Shown: in pieces, positions 11,545 to 22,369 of the stretch | Layout: the number at the start of each line of letters is the position of its first letter | Numbering within the stretch: the first letter of the stretch is position 1 | Assembly: GCF_001704415.2 (NCBI RefSeq) | Contig: NC_030808.1 | Coordinates: 136,973,089-137,037,088 of the forward strand | DNA length: 64,000 nt | Direction: 5' to 3' | From: Capra hircus | Taxonomy: Eukaryota > Chordata > Mammalia > Artiodactyla > Bovidae | Made by a program: the position numbers and the translations under genes | The notes under the pieces: generated by a model | The model's database searches: none | What the model saw: the letters and a program-made list of their open reading frames with translations, nothing else | Told to the model about the DNA's origin: nothing

Positions 11545-11730
11545 ATCCTGACTCTACCACCTATGAGCTGTGTGGCCACTCTGTGCCTCAGTTTCCTTAC
11601 TTGAAAAACCAGTGTGCTAACAATAATACCTCTTTAGTGGGACTCTTTGGTGATGATTCAAGAGGAAGTTATGGCTGGAACTTTTAGTACCATGCTTGGC
11701 ACATAGTAAGTGTTTAGTAAACATGGACTA
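11545..11730 (+). mobile_element. MIR SINE inside copy A
   Basis: Sense MIR core 'gagctgtgtggccactctgt', 'gcctcagtttccttacttg', then 'cttggcacatagtaagtg'. The same MIR is in copy B at 48015-48215, so it predates the duplication. Confidence 0.85.
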
Positions 11731-12512
11731 TTATTACATCAAAGCAAAATAGGAGGACATGCAGGTTTGGGCAGGAAGATAGGTGTAGTTTGGGGCATAC
11801 TAGTTTTGCAGTCTGAGGTTTCTGTAAAACCTCAGAGTAGAGAGGCTGGGAGAGGTTGTCTGCAGCCCTCAGAGAGCTGTGAGCTGGAGCTTAGGGGCTG
11901 TGAGCAGCTGATGGGCCTCATCAGGGAGAATTTGCTGTAGTGACAAATTCTCTTGGCCTTTCTTCTCAATCTTGGAGACACATAAGATTAAAGGTTCTTG
12001 TACTGAAATTCAAAGGACTAGGAATAAGCGGTGAACTTGGGGCTTTTAAACTTTTTTTCCCAACTGTAAAACGAGAGCGCTCACCTGGGTGGAGATCCCC
12101 TTGAAAATCTGATGAAATCATGTACAATATACAATACATGCACACATACAATATTTGCCCATAATTCAGAGTTTAACATGAGCCTCTGCAGTCCAGTTGT
12201 GGATATCCAGTTAAGATCCTCTCCATGTCCAATACTTGATTGCAACTTGTGATACTTACAACATTCACTGATATGCCCAGATATTTATGGGCAGTTGGTG
12301 GTATATTTTAAACACTGGAGACTTAGACTGAGAATATAGCACTGAGCTTTAGGTTCTGAGAAGAGAATGAACACATGTGCTCTGGGAAAATAGGAGGTGG
12401 TGTGGCTAGAAGGGCATCAGGGATTAAATTAAATCTAGGAGAAGTCTCAACCACACAGATATTTATGAAGTATGATGAAACTTATAAAAGTGGGATAAGT
12501 ACTTTAGAATCA

Positions 12513-12577
12513 GGGGGTATAGCTCAGTGGTAGAACATTTGGCTGCAGATCAAGAGGGTCAAATCCAGATGCCTCCT
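12513..12577 (+). pseudogene. tRNA-Cys(GCA) pseudogene, T-arm deleted
   Basis: The acceptor, D and anticodon regions match the intact tRNA-Cys at 48981, including the CTGCAGA loop (anticodon GCA). About seven bases are missing at the variable loop and 5' T-stem, so the T arm cannot form and the B box is broken. The D stem has a C-A mismatch (GCTC against GAAC). A T run (12579-12585) follows. It lies at the position in copy A that matches the intact gene in copy B. Confidence 0.92.
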
Positions 12578-12964
12578 GTTTTTTTTCTTTTGCTCCTCTT
12601 GGCAGCTTCATTAGAAGAGTGGATCTAGGGTGAGTTAAGCAAGGTGCTTAAGACTCAAAGTTTAAGGAGGCGCTAACTCTCAGGTTCATGGAGGCACCTT
12701 GGCTTATTAATCTCACAGTAGAACTCTGTGCTCATATAAACTCATACTTCCTACACTAGATGCACAGAAACACAGCCACATACCCAGAGGCACCCCCACA
12801 CCGGATGGCCCCCAACCACACACATACCCAAATACACACAGTTACACACAGATACATCAATAGAGAAAAATACATATACACATGCACTTTCTCACATATG
12901 CCTTTATTTCTCCTGTCCTATACATTCAAGGCTTGTCAGTCAGAACTTTCCAGCTTCCTTTCTG

Positions 12965-13480
12965 CAAACTTTTAATCTTTTAGTAATTTGAGAGTTACAG
13001 AAGAGTTGGAATGACAGTGCAGAGAGGTCCCCTAGAATTTTCACTCAGCTTTCCCTAATGTTGACAAGCTTTCATAACCATGGCATATTTCTCAAAACAA
13101 TGAAATAAACATCAGTACAGCACTATTAGCCAAACCATAGACTTCATTCAGATTTCACCAATTTTTCCACCAGTGTTTTTTTTTTTTTTTCCATTCCAGG
13201 ATTCATTCAGTCTCCACCAATCTCTGAGTCTGCTACACTGCTAAAATTTTTAGAGATCCAAGGGTGAGACACATCTTGTATTGCCTTCTAAAGTAAGAGC
13301 CACCACACAAGATAAGGTGTATCACTTGGTGAGCCTCTTCAGAGTTTTGGTGGCAATGTATTTGGGTGTGTTTCTCTGGTATGTTTACTAGACAACAATA
13401 ACCCATAAGATTATCAGGTTTTCGGTGGATCCCAAAGCAAGAAAATTGTCTGTCTTCAGGCTGTGTTGAACAATAAAGAT
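12965..13480. mobile_element. Old L1-like repeat shared by both duplication copies
   Basis: The 'ccctaatgttgacaagc', 'cataaccatggcatatttct' and 'ccaaaccatagacttcat' blocks recall an old mammalian L1 3' UTR in antisense. The counterpart in copy B is at 49490-49770 and 50270-50600, so it is older than the duplication. The subfamily is not assigned. An oligo-T run sits at about 13175-13188. Confidence 0.5.
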
Positions 13481-13935
13481 TTGTATCCTATTCATGCAGT
13501 CTTATATGGAACTGGTCTTCCCTCTTGTAGCTATGTCATCTAGCAAAATGTGGCCCCTAGCGTCATTACTCCAGGGGTAGAGAACATCAGTTCATAGCTG
13601 CCTTAGCTCAGGAGTGACATACCTCATTTGTGCTCACAGTTGATTGGACAGAACTAGTTATGTGGCCATAACTTCACTTTACTGGAGGTTAAGAAAGGAA
13701 TAAACCATTTGGGCACTTTGTGAGTATGAATTTTCTTTGCCATAAACTATCTACACATTCCAATATGGGCTCCTAGTTGGTGGCAATTCTTTATGATTCT
13801 TCTTGTTGTGACCAATGCCTGGCAAGGACCTTGCCCATAATTGGAGCTCAGAAAGCATTTGGTGAATAACAGTTATTGGATGCTTTAGTGAATGAATAAA
13901 CACTGAAGCTAGATATATAAAGAAAGCATAATTTT

Positions 13936-14262
13936 GGTTTCTCTGGTAAGTCAGTGGTAAAGAATATGCCTGCCAATGCAGGAGACACAGGTTCAATCCC
14001 TGGTCCAGGAAGATCCTACATGCTGTGGAGCAGCTGAAGTCCATATGCCACAACTGCTGAGCCTGTGTTCTAGAGCCCAGCAGTCGCAACTACTGAAGCC
14101 CTTGTGCCGAACAGCCAGTGCTCCATCCACAACAAGAAAAGCCACTGCAATGAGAAACCCATGCACCGCAACTGGAGAGGAGCTCCCCACTTGCCACAAC
14201 TAGAGAAAAGCCTGTGCAGCAGTGAAGACCCAGCACAGCCAAAAATAAATGAATAAATAATT
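13936..14262 (+). mobile_element. CHR-type cetartiodactyl SINE
   Basis: A tRNA-derived head ('tcagtggtaaagaatatgcc', 'gcaggagacacaggttcaat') is followed by the 'ccacaactgctgagcc' and 'gaagcccttgtgcc' body and an AATAAATGAATAAATAA tail. This matches the CHR-1/CHR-2 family of whales, hippos and ruminants. It is absent from the matching place in copy B (about 51350). Confidence 0.88.
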
Positions 14263-15059
14263 ATTTTTTAAAAGAAGTAATGACTTATTAACTCAATTTT
14301 TATAAGATAAATTATACTTCTCACATTAAAAAACTGCTTATTGATTCTTTTCTGAGCAATCTCTTAAAAGATTGAAACTTTATTAAAGAAGACAATGTTG
14401 TCTGTGCCCATCAAGTAAAACACAGAATAATAATTGTCTTTACTGGTTTGTTTTACTTTGAAAAATAGACGTTTCCTACTCTGCCTCCCTTTCTAGAACT
14501 GTCCACATCACCTTCAGCCACTGTAAAATCAAAACACCTTTATTATGTAAAATTTAAACATATATCAAAGAATAAAGGAGGGAATAAAATTTGGCTGCTC
14601 TTCATCACTGTCTTTTTTCTTATCCTGTTATCTTATTTTTATGTGTGATTCTGTTTGTACACTTGAGTTTGTGTTTCATGGATGAATGTATGTAAATATT
14701 TATTAAAAAATACATATCAGATATGTCTTAGGCAGCATCTCAGATCCTCTTGGCCTTGACAATTTCTGAGGCCTTTGATCACCTTTTCTGTGCTGGCTGC
14801 CCCGAGGGTAACAGAGCATGTAAGGACATGTAACCTCCACATAGGAATGCCCTGCAATCTTCCTGTCCATGCTGGATGCCTCCACCTCCCTCTCTCAGCT
14901 TCCCTTATACTTTTGTGGTGTGAGAGGTCATGGACTCAGTTGGTGAGCCTGAGTGCAAGGTCTGGAGGTGTTGGAGAATTCATGTACCACGGGAAAATTT
15001 TCACCAATGAGGTGCAGAAGCTGAGGCTAAAATCATCTCGTTCCTTAAAACAGATTGTC

Positions 15060-15772
15060 CAGCAATCCCACTGCTGGGCATACACACCAAGGAAACAAGA
15101 ATTGAAAGAGACACATGTACCCAATGTTCATCACATCACTGTTTATAATAGCCAGGACATGGAAGCAACCTAGATGTCCATCAGCAGATGAATGGATAAG
15201 AAAGCTATGGTACATATACACAATAGAGTATTACTCAGCCATGAAAAAGAATACATTTGAATCAGTTCTAATGAGGTGGATGAAACTGGAGCCGATTATA
15301 GAGAGTGAAGTAAGCCAGAAAGAAAAATACCAATACAGTATACTAATGCATATATATGGAATTTATAAAGATGGTAACGATAACCTGTATGTGAGACACC
15401 AAAAGAGACACAGATGTATAGAACAATCTTTTGGACTCTGTGGGAGAGGGAGAGGGTGGGATGATTTGGGAGAATGGCATTGAAACATGTATAATATCAT
15501 ATAAGAAATGAATCTCCAGTCTAGGTTCGATGCAGGGTGCAGGATACTTGGGGCTGGTGCACTGGGATGACCCAGAGAGATGGTATGGGGAGGTAGGTGG
15601 GAGGGGGGTTCAGGATTGCGAACATGTGTACACCCGTGGTGGATTCATGTTGATGTGTGGCAAAACCAACACAATATTGTAAAGTAAAAAAAAATAATAA
15701 TAAATAAAATAAATAAAATAAATAAAAAAATAAATAAAATAAACAAGAAACAACAACAACAATAGCAACAAC
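15060..15772 (+). mobile_element. L1 3' end, 5'-truncated, exact target duplication
   Basis: Sense L1 covering the ORF2 C-terminus (W-M-K-L-E-P-I-I-E and Q-K-E-K-Y-Q-Y-S at 15277-15340), the 3' UTR and an A-rich tail of AATAAA/CAACAA units. The 12-bp target duplication AAACAGATTGTC is exact at 15048-15059 and 15773-15784. Copy B has the uninterrupted site near 52505, so the insertion came after the duplication. Confidence 0.95.
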
Positions 15773-16449
15773 AAACAGATTGTCTGGGGATGCAGTGGTT
15801 CACATATCCTCTCAAGAGACAGCTTTATGAGACCAAGCAATCAGTGAACTTGTTACCATGTGAGGGCCAGCTTGGAAATTCACCCTTGAACTGATTGAAC
15901 CTTCTTTCTCTGCCTCCCATCCTTTTCCCCTCACTCCTGCTCCCTGGGAAGGCACTTTTGGAAAAACTCATAGCACGTAATCTTTTGCTCAAGCTCTAGG
16001 TTCTGGATACTTGGTACAGCAGATACTCTGGACATTGCCAGTTTTTCCCTTCAGCCTTTACCACCCAGTTCACCCTGGCCTGATTCTAACTGTCAGCATT
16101 TGCATCTCTTCCCCTGAGTTTTTTTTTTTTAAACTCACCCAGATCCTACTCTACCTCTGTTCATGGAAAGCTGGAAGTGCCAGATAACTAATGGTCTTGG
16201 GAACAATCTTCAGTGACTGACAGAAGGTGCTATTTAAATACCCAATTCTTTACCCCTTGTGGAGGATCACACTGAGCCATGATGCTGTCTGCTTGGGCTC
16301 CAGAGTTCTCAGTGGAACTGAGTTGGGCTGTCCATGGTGGTAGCTTGCATGACTGTGCAAACTTTATTGGCATTTTCTTTTCTGTCCCACTTCCCCTTCC
16401 CTCAAAGTGTTCCCTGTGGTCATCTCCAAAATATTAATAAGTTCTTGAG

Positions 16450-16670
16450 CTTAAACTTTTTTTAATTGAAGGATAATTGCTTAATAATGTTGTGTTGGTG
16501 TCTTCTGTACAGTAACATGAATCAGCTATAAGCATACATATATCTCCTCCCTCTTAAGCCTCCCTCCTGTCATCATCCCACCCCTCTAGGTCATCACAGA
16601 GCACTGACCTGAGCTTCCTATTGTTATACAGCAACTTCCCACTAGCTATCTATTTTATACATGACAGTGT
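16450..16670 (-). mobile_element. Antisense L1 3' UTR fragment
   Basis: 'ttgaaggataattgcttaat', 'acatgaatcagctataagca' and 'cccactagctatctatttta' match the 3' UTR order seen again at 60950-61150. Confidence 0.82.
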
Positions 16671-16679
16671 CTGCTGTTA

Positions 16680-17320
16680 TGAGAACCCAAACTAAGGTAG
16701 CAGCCCAAGATATTTTTTTAAGTTGATATAAACTGATTTTGCTTTCATTTAATAACATATTCTGCACATGATGAATATTCTAAAACTTTCTACAATATAT
16801 GAGTTTTAAGTGCTTCATGATGTTTAACATATGGCTTATACAAATATTATGTTGGACATTTCAGTTGTTTCCAAATTTCCTATCTAACTGTAATTAACCA
16901 GTGCTAATTGAACTGGACAGGCTTTGTCATTAGGGCAGTGTCACAAATACACAAGCCACACACAGGTCATGTATGTGCACGATAAAAATAAATCATCAAT
17001 GTAGAGATTTTCCATGACTTCTCTCTGATATTTTTTTGAAGGTTGCCATATAACAGGAGTTCTTTACAGAAAAATCAAAGGAATCTCAATTATATTCCAC
17101 TTTAAGTGGAAATGAGTTGCATCCAAGCTTTCATTAAATGAAGTATCTCTGTCTGTTTCTCTAAAAAGAATGACAGCTAAAGCTCATCATGTGAGCTACC
17201 CAGTGGATTTTGTTTCTTTGTGGGAAAATTCTGCCTTCCTGCTTTCAAAGAGATATAATTTTGTCACTGTTATACAGCTAGGGTAACTTCTGAAGGTTTG
17301 TTCTAATTTCCTGAATGTTT
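16680..17320. other. Unassigned AT-rich sequence
   Basis: No gene or nameable repeat is seen. Confidence 0.4.
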
Positions 17321-17324
17321 GGGG

Positions 17325-17460
17325 CCAGTTAACTAATCACTGTAAGCTCTGGGTTCTTTTTATTTGTACATTGGGGATAATAATAGTATTCCCTTTACTA
17401 AGTTTGATGTTAAAATTGTATAATATAAATAGAGTACATAGTAATGGCTCAATAAATTAA
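17325..17460 (+). mobile_element. MIR SINE fragment
   Basis: Diverged sense MIR: 'acattggggataataatagt' and 'gtaatggctcaataaat'. Confidence 0.6.
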
Positions 17461-17477
17461 GGCAATTATTTTACAGC

Positions 17478-17668
17478 TGGGGCTTCCCTGGTAGCTCAGA
17501 TGGTGAAGAATCCACCTGCAGTGCAGGAGACCTGTTTTTGATCCTGGGGTTGGGAAGATCCCCTGGAGGAGAGCATTGGAGAATCCAATGTACAGAGGAG
17601 CCTGGCAGGCTACAGTCCATGGGGTTGCAGAGTTGGACACAACTGAGCGACTAAACACAGCATAGAAC
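17478..17668 (+). mobile_element. Bov-tA SINE
   Basis: 'gggcttccctggtagctcag' head, 'gaagatcccctggagga' linker, 'ctacagtccatggggttg' body, and end 'gagcgactaaacac'. The order is complete. Confidence 0.93.
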
Positions 17669-17865
17669 ATTTTTACAGTTACTTCATTTTCAGTGGTGAA
17701 ACTAATAGCAAAGAGTAGAGGATGGGGCTTAAGAAATATGAAGAAATAAGGAACATAAGGATAGGACATGCAAATGTCTAATTAGATTCAGGGAACATGA
17801 ACACTTTTCTGCTTGAAACAATCTCCTATCCTTGCTGCTGTGACAGACCTGGGGTACAGGCCTGT

Positions 17866-18045
17866 AGTGCTTCTCAAAGCACCCCAGGAGCATCAGAAAC
17901 ATGTGGGAATTGATTTCAAATGCAGATTGCCAGGGCTCCCTTGGATTTTAGGCTCAGAATCTCTTGGGGGTGAGACCTAGAGATATTTCTTAAAAAAGAA
18001 AAAAAAGCTACTGATGCACTTTAAGGTTTGAAAACTATTGATCTA
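17866..18045 (+). mobile_element. MER5A-like hAT DNA transposon remnant
   Basis: The left end 'agtgcttctcaaagcacc' and right end 'gcactttaaggtttgaaaac' are the diverged ends of a non-autonomous hAT-Charlie element. The interior has 'ggctcagaatctcttggggg'. It carries no transposase. Confidence 0.72.
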
Positions 18046-18644
18046 AACTATTGAGTGTTTGTATCTGGCCTGCCCTGGCAGTCCTGCCTGATTCAGGCTC
18101 CCTCTCTCACAGCCTTCATCCTAAGATGTTATTCTTTGCTCTGTCTCTATTATATACACCTTTCTAGCTCTGATTTTGACTCTTCAACTTTTGTGTTGTA
18201 CAAAGACCTTCAATCTGCCACGGGATTTCTACTCATGTAATTTCAATTCATCCCTTGGTCCCTATATCCGGTGGATCCAAACTCCTCATCCTGGGACAGT
18301 TTAGTTGCTGGGACCTCAGTCTTCCTGGAGCCAGACCAGGAAGCCAAAGTTTTTACCAGGTTTTGGCCCCTGTGAGAGGATTGACCCATTACTAGCCCAA
18401 CTTCCAGGCTCAGTCCTGCCCCAGGCTCTGCAGCAATGGGACTCCATGTCAGGAATATAAAAGAACATCTGGGTTCATAGCTCTGTTTCCAGGACTCAGT
18501 CAAGCACATGGTTCTTCTTACTTTGACTGCCCCAATTTCTATCTGAGTTCCTGTTTTTGTTCACAATTCAGTGCCCCCTTTCCTCTTGGGCTGGAGCTCT
18601 GCTTGCCTCTCAGTCTTAGTGACTGGAGTCTTATTGTTCTCAGT
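18046..18644. other. Unassigned sequence
   Basis: Moderately GC-balanced unique sequence with no recognisable gene. Confidence 0.4.
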
Positions 18645-18647
18645 ATA

Positions 18648-19000
18648 TTAGTTACCTAGTGCTGCCTAAAAATTTACCCCAACACGAGTTGACTTAAAAC
18701 AATGATGAACATTCGTTATCTTACACAGCTTCTTATTATCTTACACAGTTTCTAAGAGGCAATAACTCAGGAGCAGCTTTGCAAGGTGGTTGTGGTTTGG
18801 GATCTCTCATGAGGTTGCCATCAAGCTGTTGATGGAGGAAACCTTGGCTGCCAGCGGCCATGCTACTTTCAAGAGGCTCAGTCACACAGTTGGCAAACTA
18901 ATACTGGCTGTTGAAAAAAGGCCTCAGCTCTGTGCATCCAGGCTCCTCTGCATAAATGCCTGAATATCCTTATGATGTGGCAGCTACATCCCCTATATAA
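18648..19000 (-). mobile_element. Old LTR-like interspersed repeat, family uncertain
   Basis: 'atattagttacctagtgctg', 'gttgacttaaaacaatg', 'aataactcaggagcagcttt' and 'gatctctcatgaggttgcc' follow the plan of an antisense MaLR-type LTR. I cannot assign the family. A (GTT)n run follows at 19011-19026. Confidence 0.5.
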
Positions 19001-19171
19001 ACCATCATTTGTTGTTGTTGTTGTTAGAAGCAAGTCATTAAAAGCAGTCCACACTTTGAAAATGGAAATTAGTCTGTGCCTTCTAAAGGGAGCAGTATCA
19101 GTGAATTTGCGGGTTTAAGACCACCAATCTTGGGGAAAAACTTCCTGCCGCATATTAGCCAATTTATATAA

Positions 19172-19330
19172 GGGGATGACAGAGGATGAGATTACTGGAT
19201 GGCATCACTGACTCAGTGGACATGAGTTTGAGTAAACTCCAGGAGTTGGCGATGGACAGTGAGGCCTGGCATGCTGCAGTCCATGGGGTTGAAAGAGTCG
19301 GGCATGACTGAGTGACTGAACTGAACTGAT
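19172..19330 (+). mobile_element. BovB 3' end fragment
   Basis: Last 150 bases of BovB ('gatggcatcactgactcag' to 'gagtgactgaactgaactga'). It is followed directly by a (TA)n run. Confidence 0.92.
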
Positions 19331-19351
19331 ATATATATATATATATATATA
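19329..19351. repeat. (TA)n microsatellite
   Basis: About 11 TA units directly behind a BovB tail, probably grown from it. Confidence 0.9.
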
Positions 19352-19642
19352 ATATCTTTTGTCAGATTCTGTTCCATTATAGGTTGATATTGAATATAGC
19401 TCCTTGTGCTATATAGTAGGTCCTTGCATTCTATCTATTTTATATACAGTAGTGTGTGTTAATCTCAAACTCCCAATTTATCCCTCTCCCATCTTGCCAT
19501 CTCCTTTGGTAATCTTTCTTCTCTATATCTGTGAATCTGTTTCTATTTTGTAAATAAGTTCATTTGTATCAATTTTTAGGTTCCACATATAAGTAATATA
19601 TATTTGTCTTTTCTGACTGACAATATGATGATCTCTAAGTCC
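19352..19642 (-). mobile_element. Antisense L1 3' UTR fragment
   Basis: 'tattgaatatagctccttgt', 'atacagtagtgtgtgttaat' and 'gatgatctctaagtccat' give the antisense L1 3' order. It is cut by the BovB at 19645. Confidence 0.85.
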
Positions 19643-19644
19643 AT

Positions 19645-20821
19645 TCATAGTCAATAAAGCACAAATAGATGTATTTCTGGAATTCTCTTGCTTTTTCCAT
19701 GATCCAGCAGATGTTGGCAATTTGATCTCTGGTTCCTCTGCCTTTTCTAAAACCATCTTGAACATCAGGAAGTTCATAGTTCACGTATTGCTGAAGCCTG
19801 GCTTGGAGAATTTTGAGCATCACTTTACTAGCATGTGAGATGAGTGCAATTGTGCGGTAGTTTGAGCATTCTTTGGCACTGCCTTTCTTTGGGATTCGAA
19901 TGAAAACTGACCTTTTCCAGTCCTGTGGCCAGTGCTGAGTTTTCCAAATTTGCTGGCATATTGAGTGCAGCACTTTCACAGCATCATCTTTCAGGATTTG
20001 AAATAGCTTAACTGGAATTCCATCCCCTCCACTAGCTTTGTTCAGAGTGAGGCTTTCTAAGTCCCACTTGACTTCACATTCCAGGATGTCTGGGTCTAGA
20101 TTAGTGATCACATCATCATGATTATCTGGGTCGTGAAGATCTTTTTTGTACAATTCTTCTGTGTATTCTTGCCACCTCTTCTTAATATCTTCTGCTTCTG
20201 TTAGTCCATACCATTTCTGTCCTTTATTGAGCCCATCTTTGCATCAAATGTTCCCTTGGTATCTTTAATTTTCTTGAAGAGATCTCTAGTCTTTCCCATT
20301 CTGTTGTTTGCCTCTATTTCTTTGCATTGATCACTGAAGAAGGCTTTCTTATCTCTTGCTATTCTTTGGAACTCTGCATTCAGATGCTTATATTTTTCCT
20401 TTTCTCCTTTGATTTTTGCTTCTCTTCTTTTCACAGCTATTTGTAAGGCCTCCCCAGACAGCCATTTTGTTTTTTTGCATTTCTTTTCCATGGGGATGGT
20501 CTTGATCCCTGTCTCCTGTGCAATGTTACGAACCTCAGTCCATAGTTCATCAGGACCTGTATCTATCAGATCTAGTCCCTTAAATCTATTTCTCACTTCA
20601 GAGTTGACTCATTGGAAAAGACTCTGATGCTGGGAGGGATTGGAGGCAAGAGGAAAAGGGGACGACAGAGGATGGGATGGCTGTATGGCATCACCGACTC
20701 AATGGACATGAGTTTGAGTGAACTCTGGGAGTTGGTGATGGACAGGGAGGCCTGGCATGCTGGGATTCATGAGGTCACAAAGAGTTGGACACAACTGAGC
20801 GACTGAACTGAACTGAACTGA
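19645..20821 (+). mobile_element. BovB with inverted 5' part (twin-priming shape)
   Basis: Bases 19645-20600 are antisense BovB covering the pre-RT linker and RT fingers. Bases 20601-20821 are the sense BovB 3' end with its tail. The inverted part lies upstream and points away, exactly the order that 5' inversion makes. About 855 bases between the two parts are missing relative to the copy at 7372. The antisense frames at 19635-20153 and 20201-20596 carry the pre-RT linker and RT fingers of ORF2 and extend further 5' than any other BovB in the window. No convincing target duplication is seen. Confidence 0.9.
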
Positions 20822-20829
20822 AGTCACTT

Positions 20830-22365
20830 GTTCTGGATTAAAGTGGGCTAAAGCAAACACATTAAGACAAAGAGCAAAACATGACATAAAAAATAAACTC
20901 AGGTAGATGTTAAATACAAGATTGGACAGGTAATTACAGAAATAATAGGACATATACACACACTTCCATACACACAGATATGACCAAAGTATTCTAAAGA
21001 AAAGAGTATAGGAGATTGACCTTGTGAACAAGAGAAACTAAAAGTGATGTCAGCCAATTAAAAGCAGAGCCTACTAATGGTCTATCTGGAAAACTGAGCC
21101 TGAACAGAGGGTGAACTGGGGAACATAGCAAAGACAGCACAACAATTTTACTTACATGGTGAAAAAAGAGTGAAGATAAAAAGGAAAAGAGAAAAAGATC
21201 AGAATGGAGAGAAAAGAGAAAGAAAGGGGTGGAAGAGAAGGTTAAAAAAAGGAGAGTAAGGAAAAAATAGAAAAGCAGAGATAAATATACATATGTGAAA
21301 AAGATTTATACACATACACACATTCTTGAATAGCTACATTGATAAAGAAGTATTAGAACAGCAATCAAATATAACAAAAACATAATAAAAAATCAGCAAA
21401 AAAAGGGGGTAAAAAGAAATCTTAAAAATTTTTTTGCTTAACAAGGAAAACTAAGAGGAATACTCCTTAGCAATGCAAAAGGCTAATGTAATGGTAGAAA
21501 TATATAGGGGGAATAAACAGCATGATTTAAAAGAGGAAAAGATAAAGGTTCTCAAGGTTGTAGTTCTTGGTTGTAGAATTCACCCACTTGGACTAGGTTG
21601 GATTTGTGTATTGTGATGTTTTCCTGGTTGGAGGAGCTTGTGTCTGTGTTCTAGTTGTTGGAGCTGGATCTCATCTCTCTGATATGTCTTCAGGCAGTCC
21701 TTTTGCTGTTGGCAATTTTAAACATGTCTATTTCCACAGATGGTAGAAGTGGCTTCTCAGCGTACCTTCCCTGCTACCAGCTCTCTACTTGTCCCTGAAA
21801 TCTTTGCCAGTGCTTCTCTTCCCTGGTCGCACCCTGCCCTGAAGGCCAAAGTTTGCTGGGTAGGTGCTTGTGTGGGATCTTTTCTTGGCTCCCCAACCCT
21901 GCTCTCTGCATCGCAGAGACTTGTGTGGGCTTCTCTTGGTTCCCCAAGCCTGTTATCTGGTCAGGGCCACTCTCTGTGGGCTTCTTATGACCTGAGAAGT
22001 GCAGCTTTCTCTGTAATCTTCCCTCTAGGTCCCTGCTTTGCCCGGTTTTCTGAGATTCCATAGCTCCCCCTTGGCCCACCTATAAGGGAGATTCCCAGTG
22101 CATGGGAACTCTTCCTCCTTCACGACTCCCTCCATCCCTTGGGGGACAAGCTTCCGTCCTGAATTTCTCTGTTTCTTCCCCTTTTATGTCTGCATCCTCT
22201 CTCCTACCTCATTCTAGGGAGCTTATCCTGCCCCCCTGGAGGCCTGGGGTGTTCTTTGTCACCTAAAGGTTGCTTTGTAGGAGTTGTTCTATATCTTGAT
22301 GTGTTTTTGATGTATTTGTGGGGAGGCTGGCCAACTCCTCATCTTACTCCTCTGCCATCTTCTGA
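20830..22365 (-). mobile_element. Antisense L1 5' UTR
   Basis: The A-rich plus strand (20830-21550) is the T-rich end of an L1 5' UTR, followed by a GC-richer part (21740-22260) and the element's 5' end at about 22365. The end carries GCCATCTT (22354-22361), the YY1-type site of L1 starts read on the minus strand. ORF1 and ORF2 are not contiguous with it. The frame at 21740-22063 is chance reading. Confidence 0.78.
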
Positions 22366-22369
22366 TCTC

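Larger units (their letters stand above)
10575..16210 (+). repeat. Segmental duplication, copy A (tRNA-Cys unit)
   Basis: This stretch aligns in the same orientation with about 46970-52905 (copy B). Matching landmarks in order are: 'ctactatgtgccaaaattat' (10729 / 47123), 'agaagagctgatggtaag' vs 'gaggagctgatggtaag' (10921 / 47459), a MIR (11545 / 48015), the tRNA-Cys (12513 / 48981), 'ggcaccttggcttattaat' (12692 / 49167), 'ctatgtcatctagcaaaa' (13531 / 50726), 'ctgtgctggctgcc' (14788 / 52238) and 'gttcaccctggcctgattc' (16068 / 52788). The copies differ by many substitutions and by private insertions. Copy A alone has a CHR-type SINE and the L1 at 15060. Confidence 0.9.

Noticed and set aside
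12513..12577. Functional tRNA-Cys
   Set aside because: The T arm is missing and the D stem is mismatched, so neither B box nor cloverleaf is complete.
15610..15840. Membrane-protein-like frame on the minus strand rich in Leu, Phe and Tyr
   Set aside because: It is antisense reading of the A-rich L1 tail.
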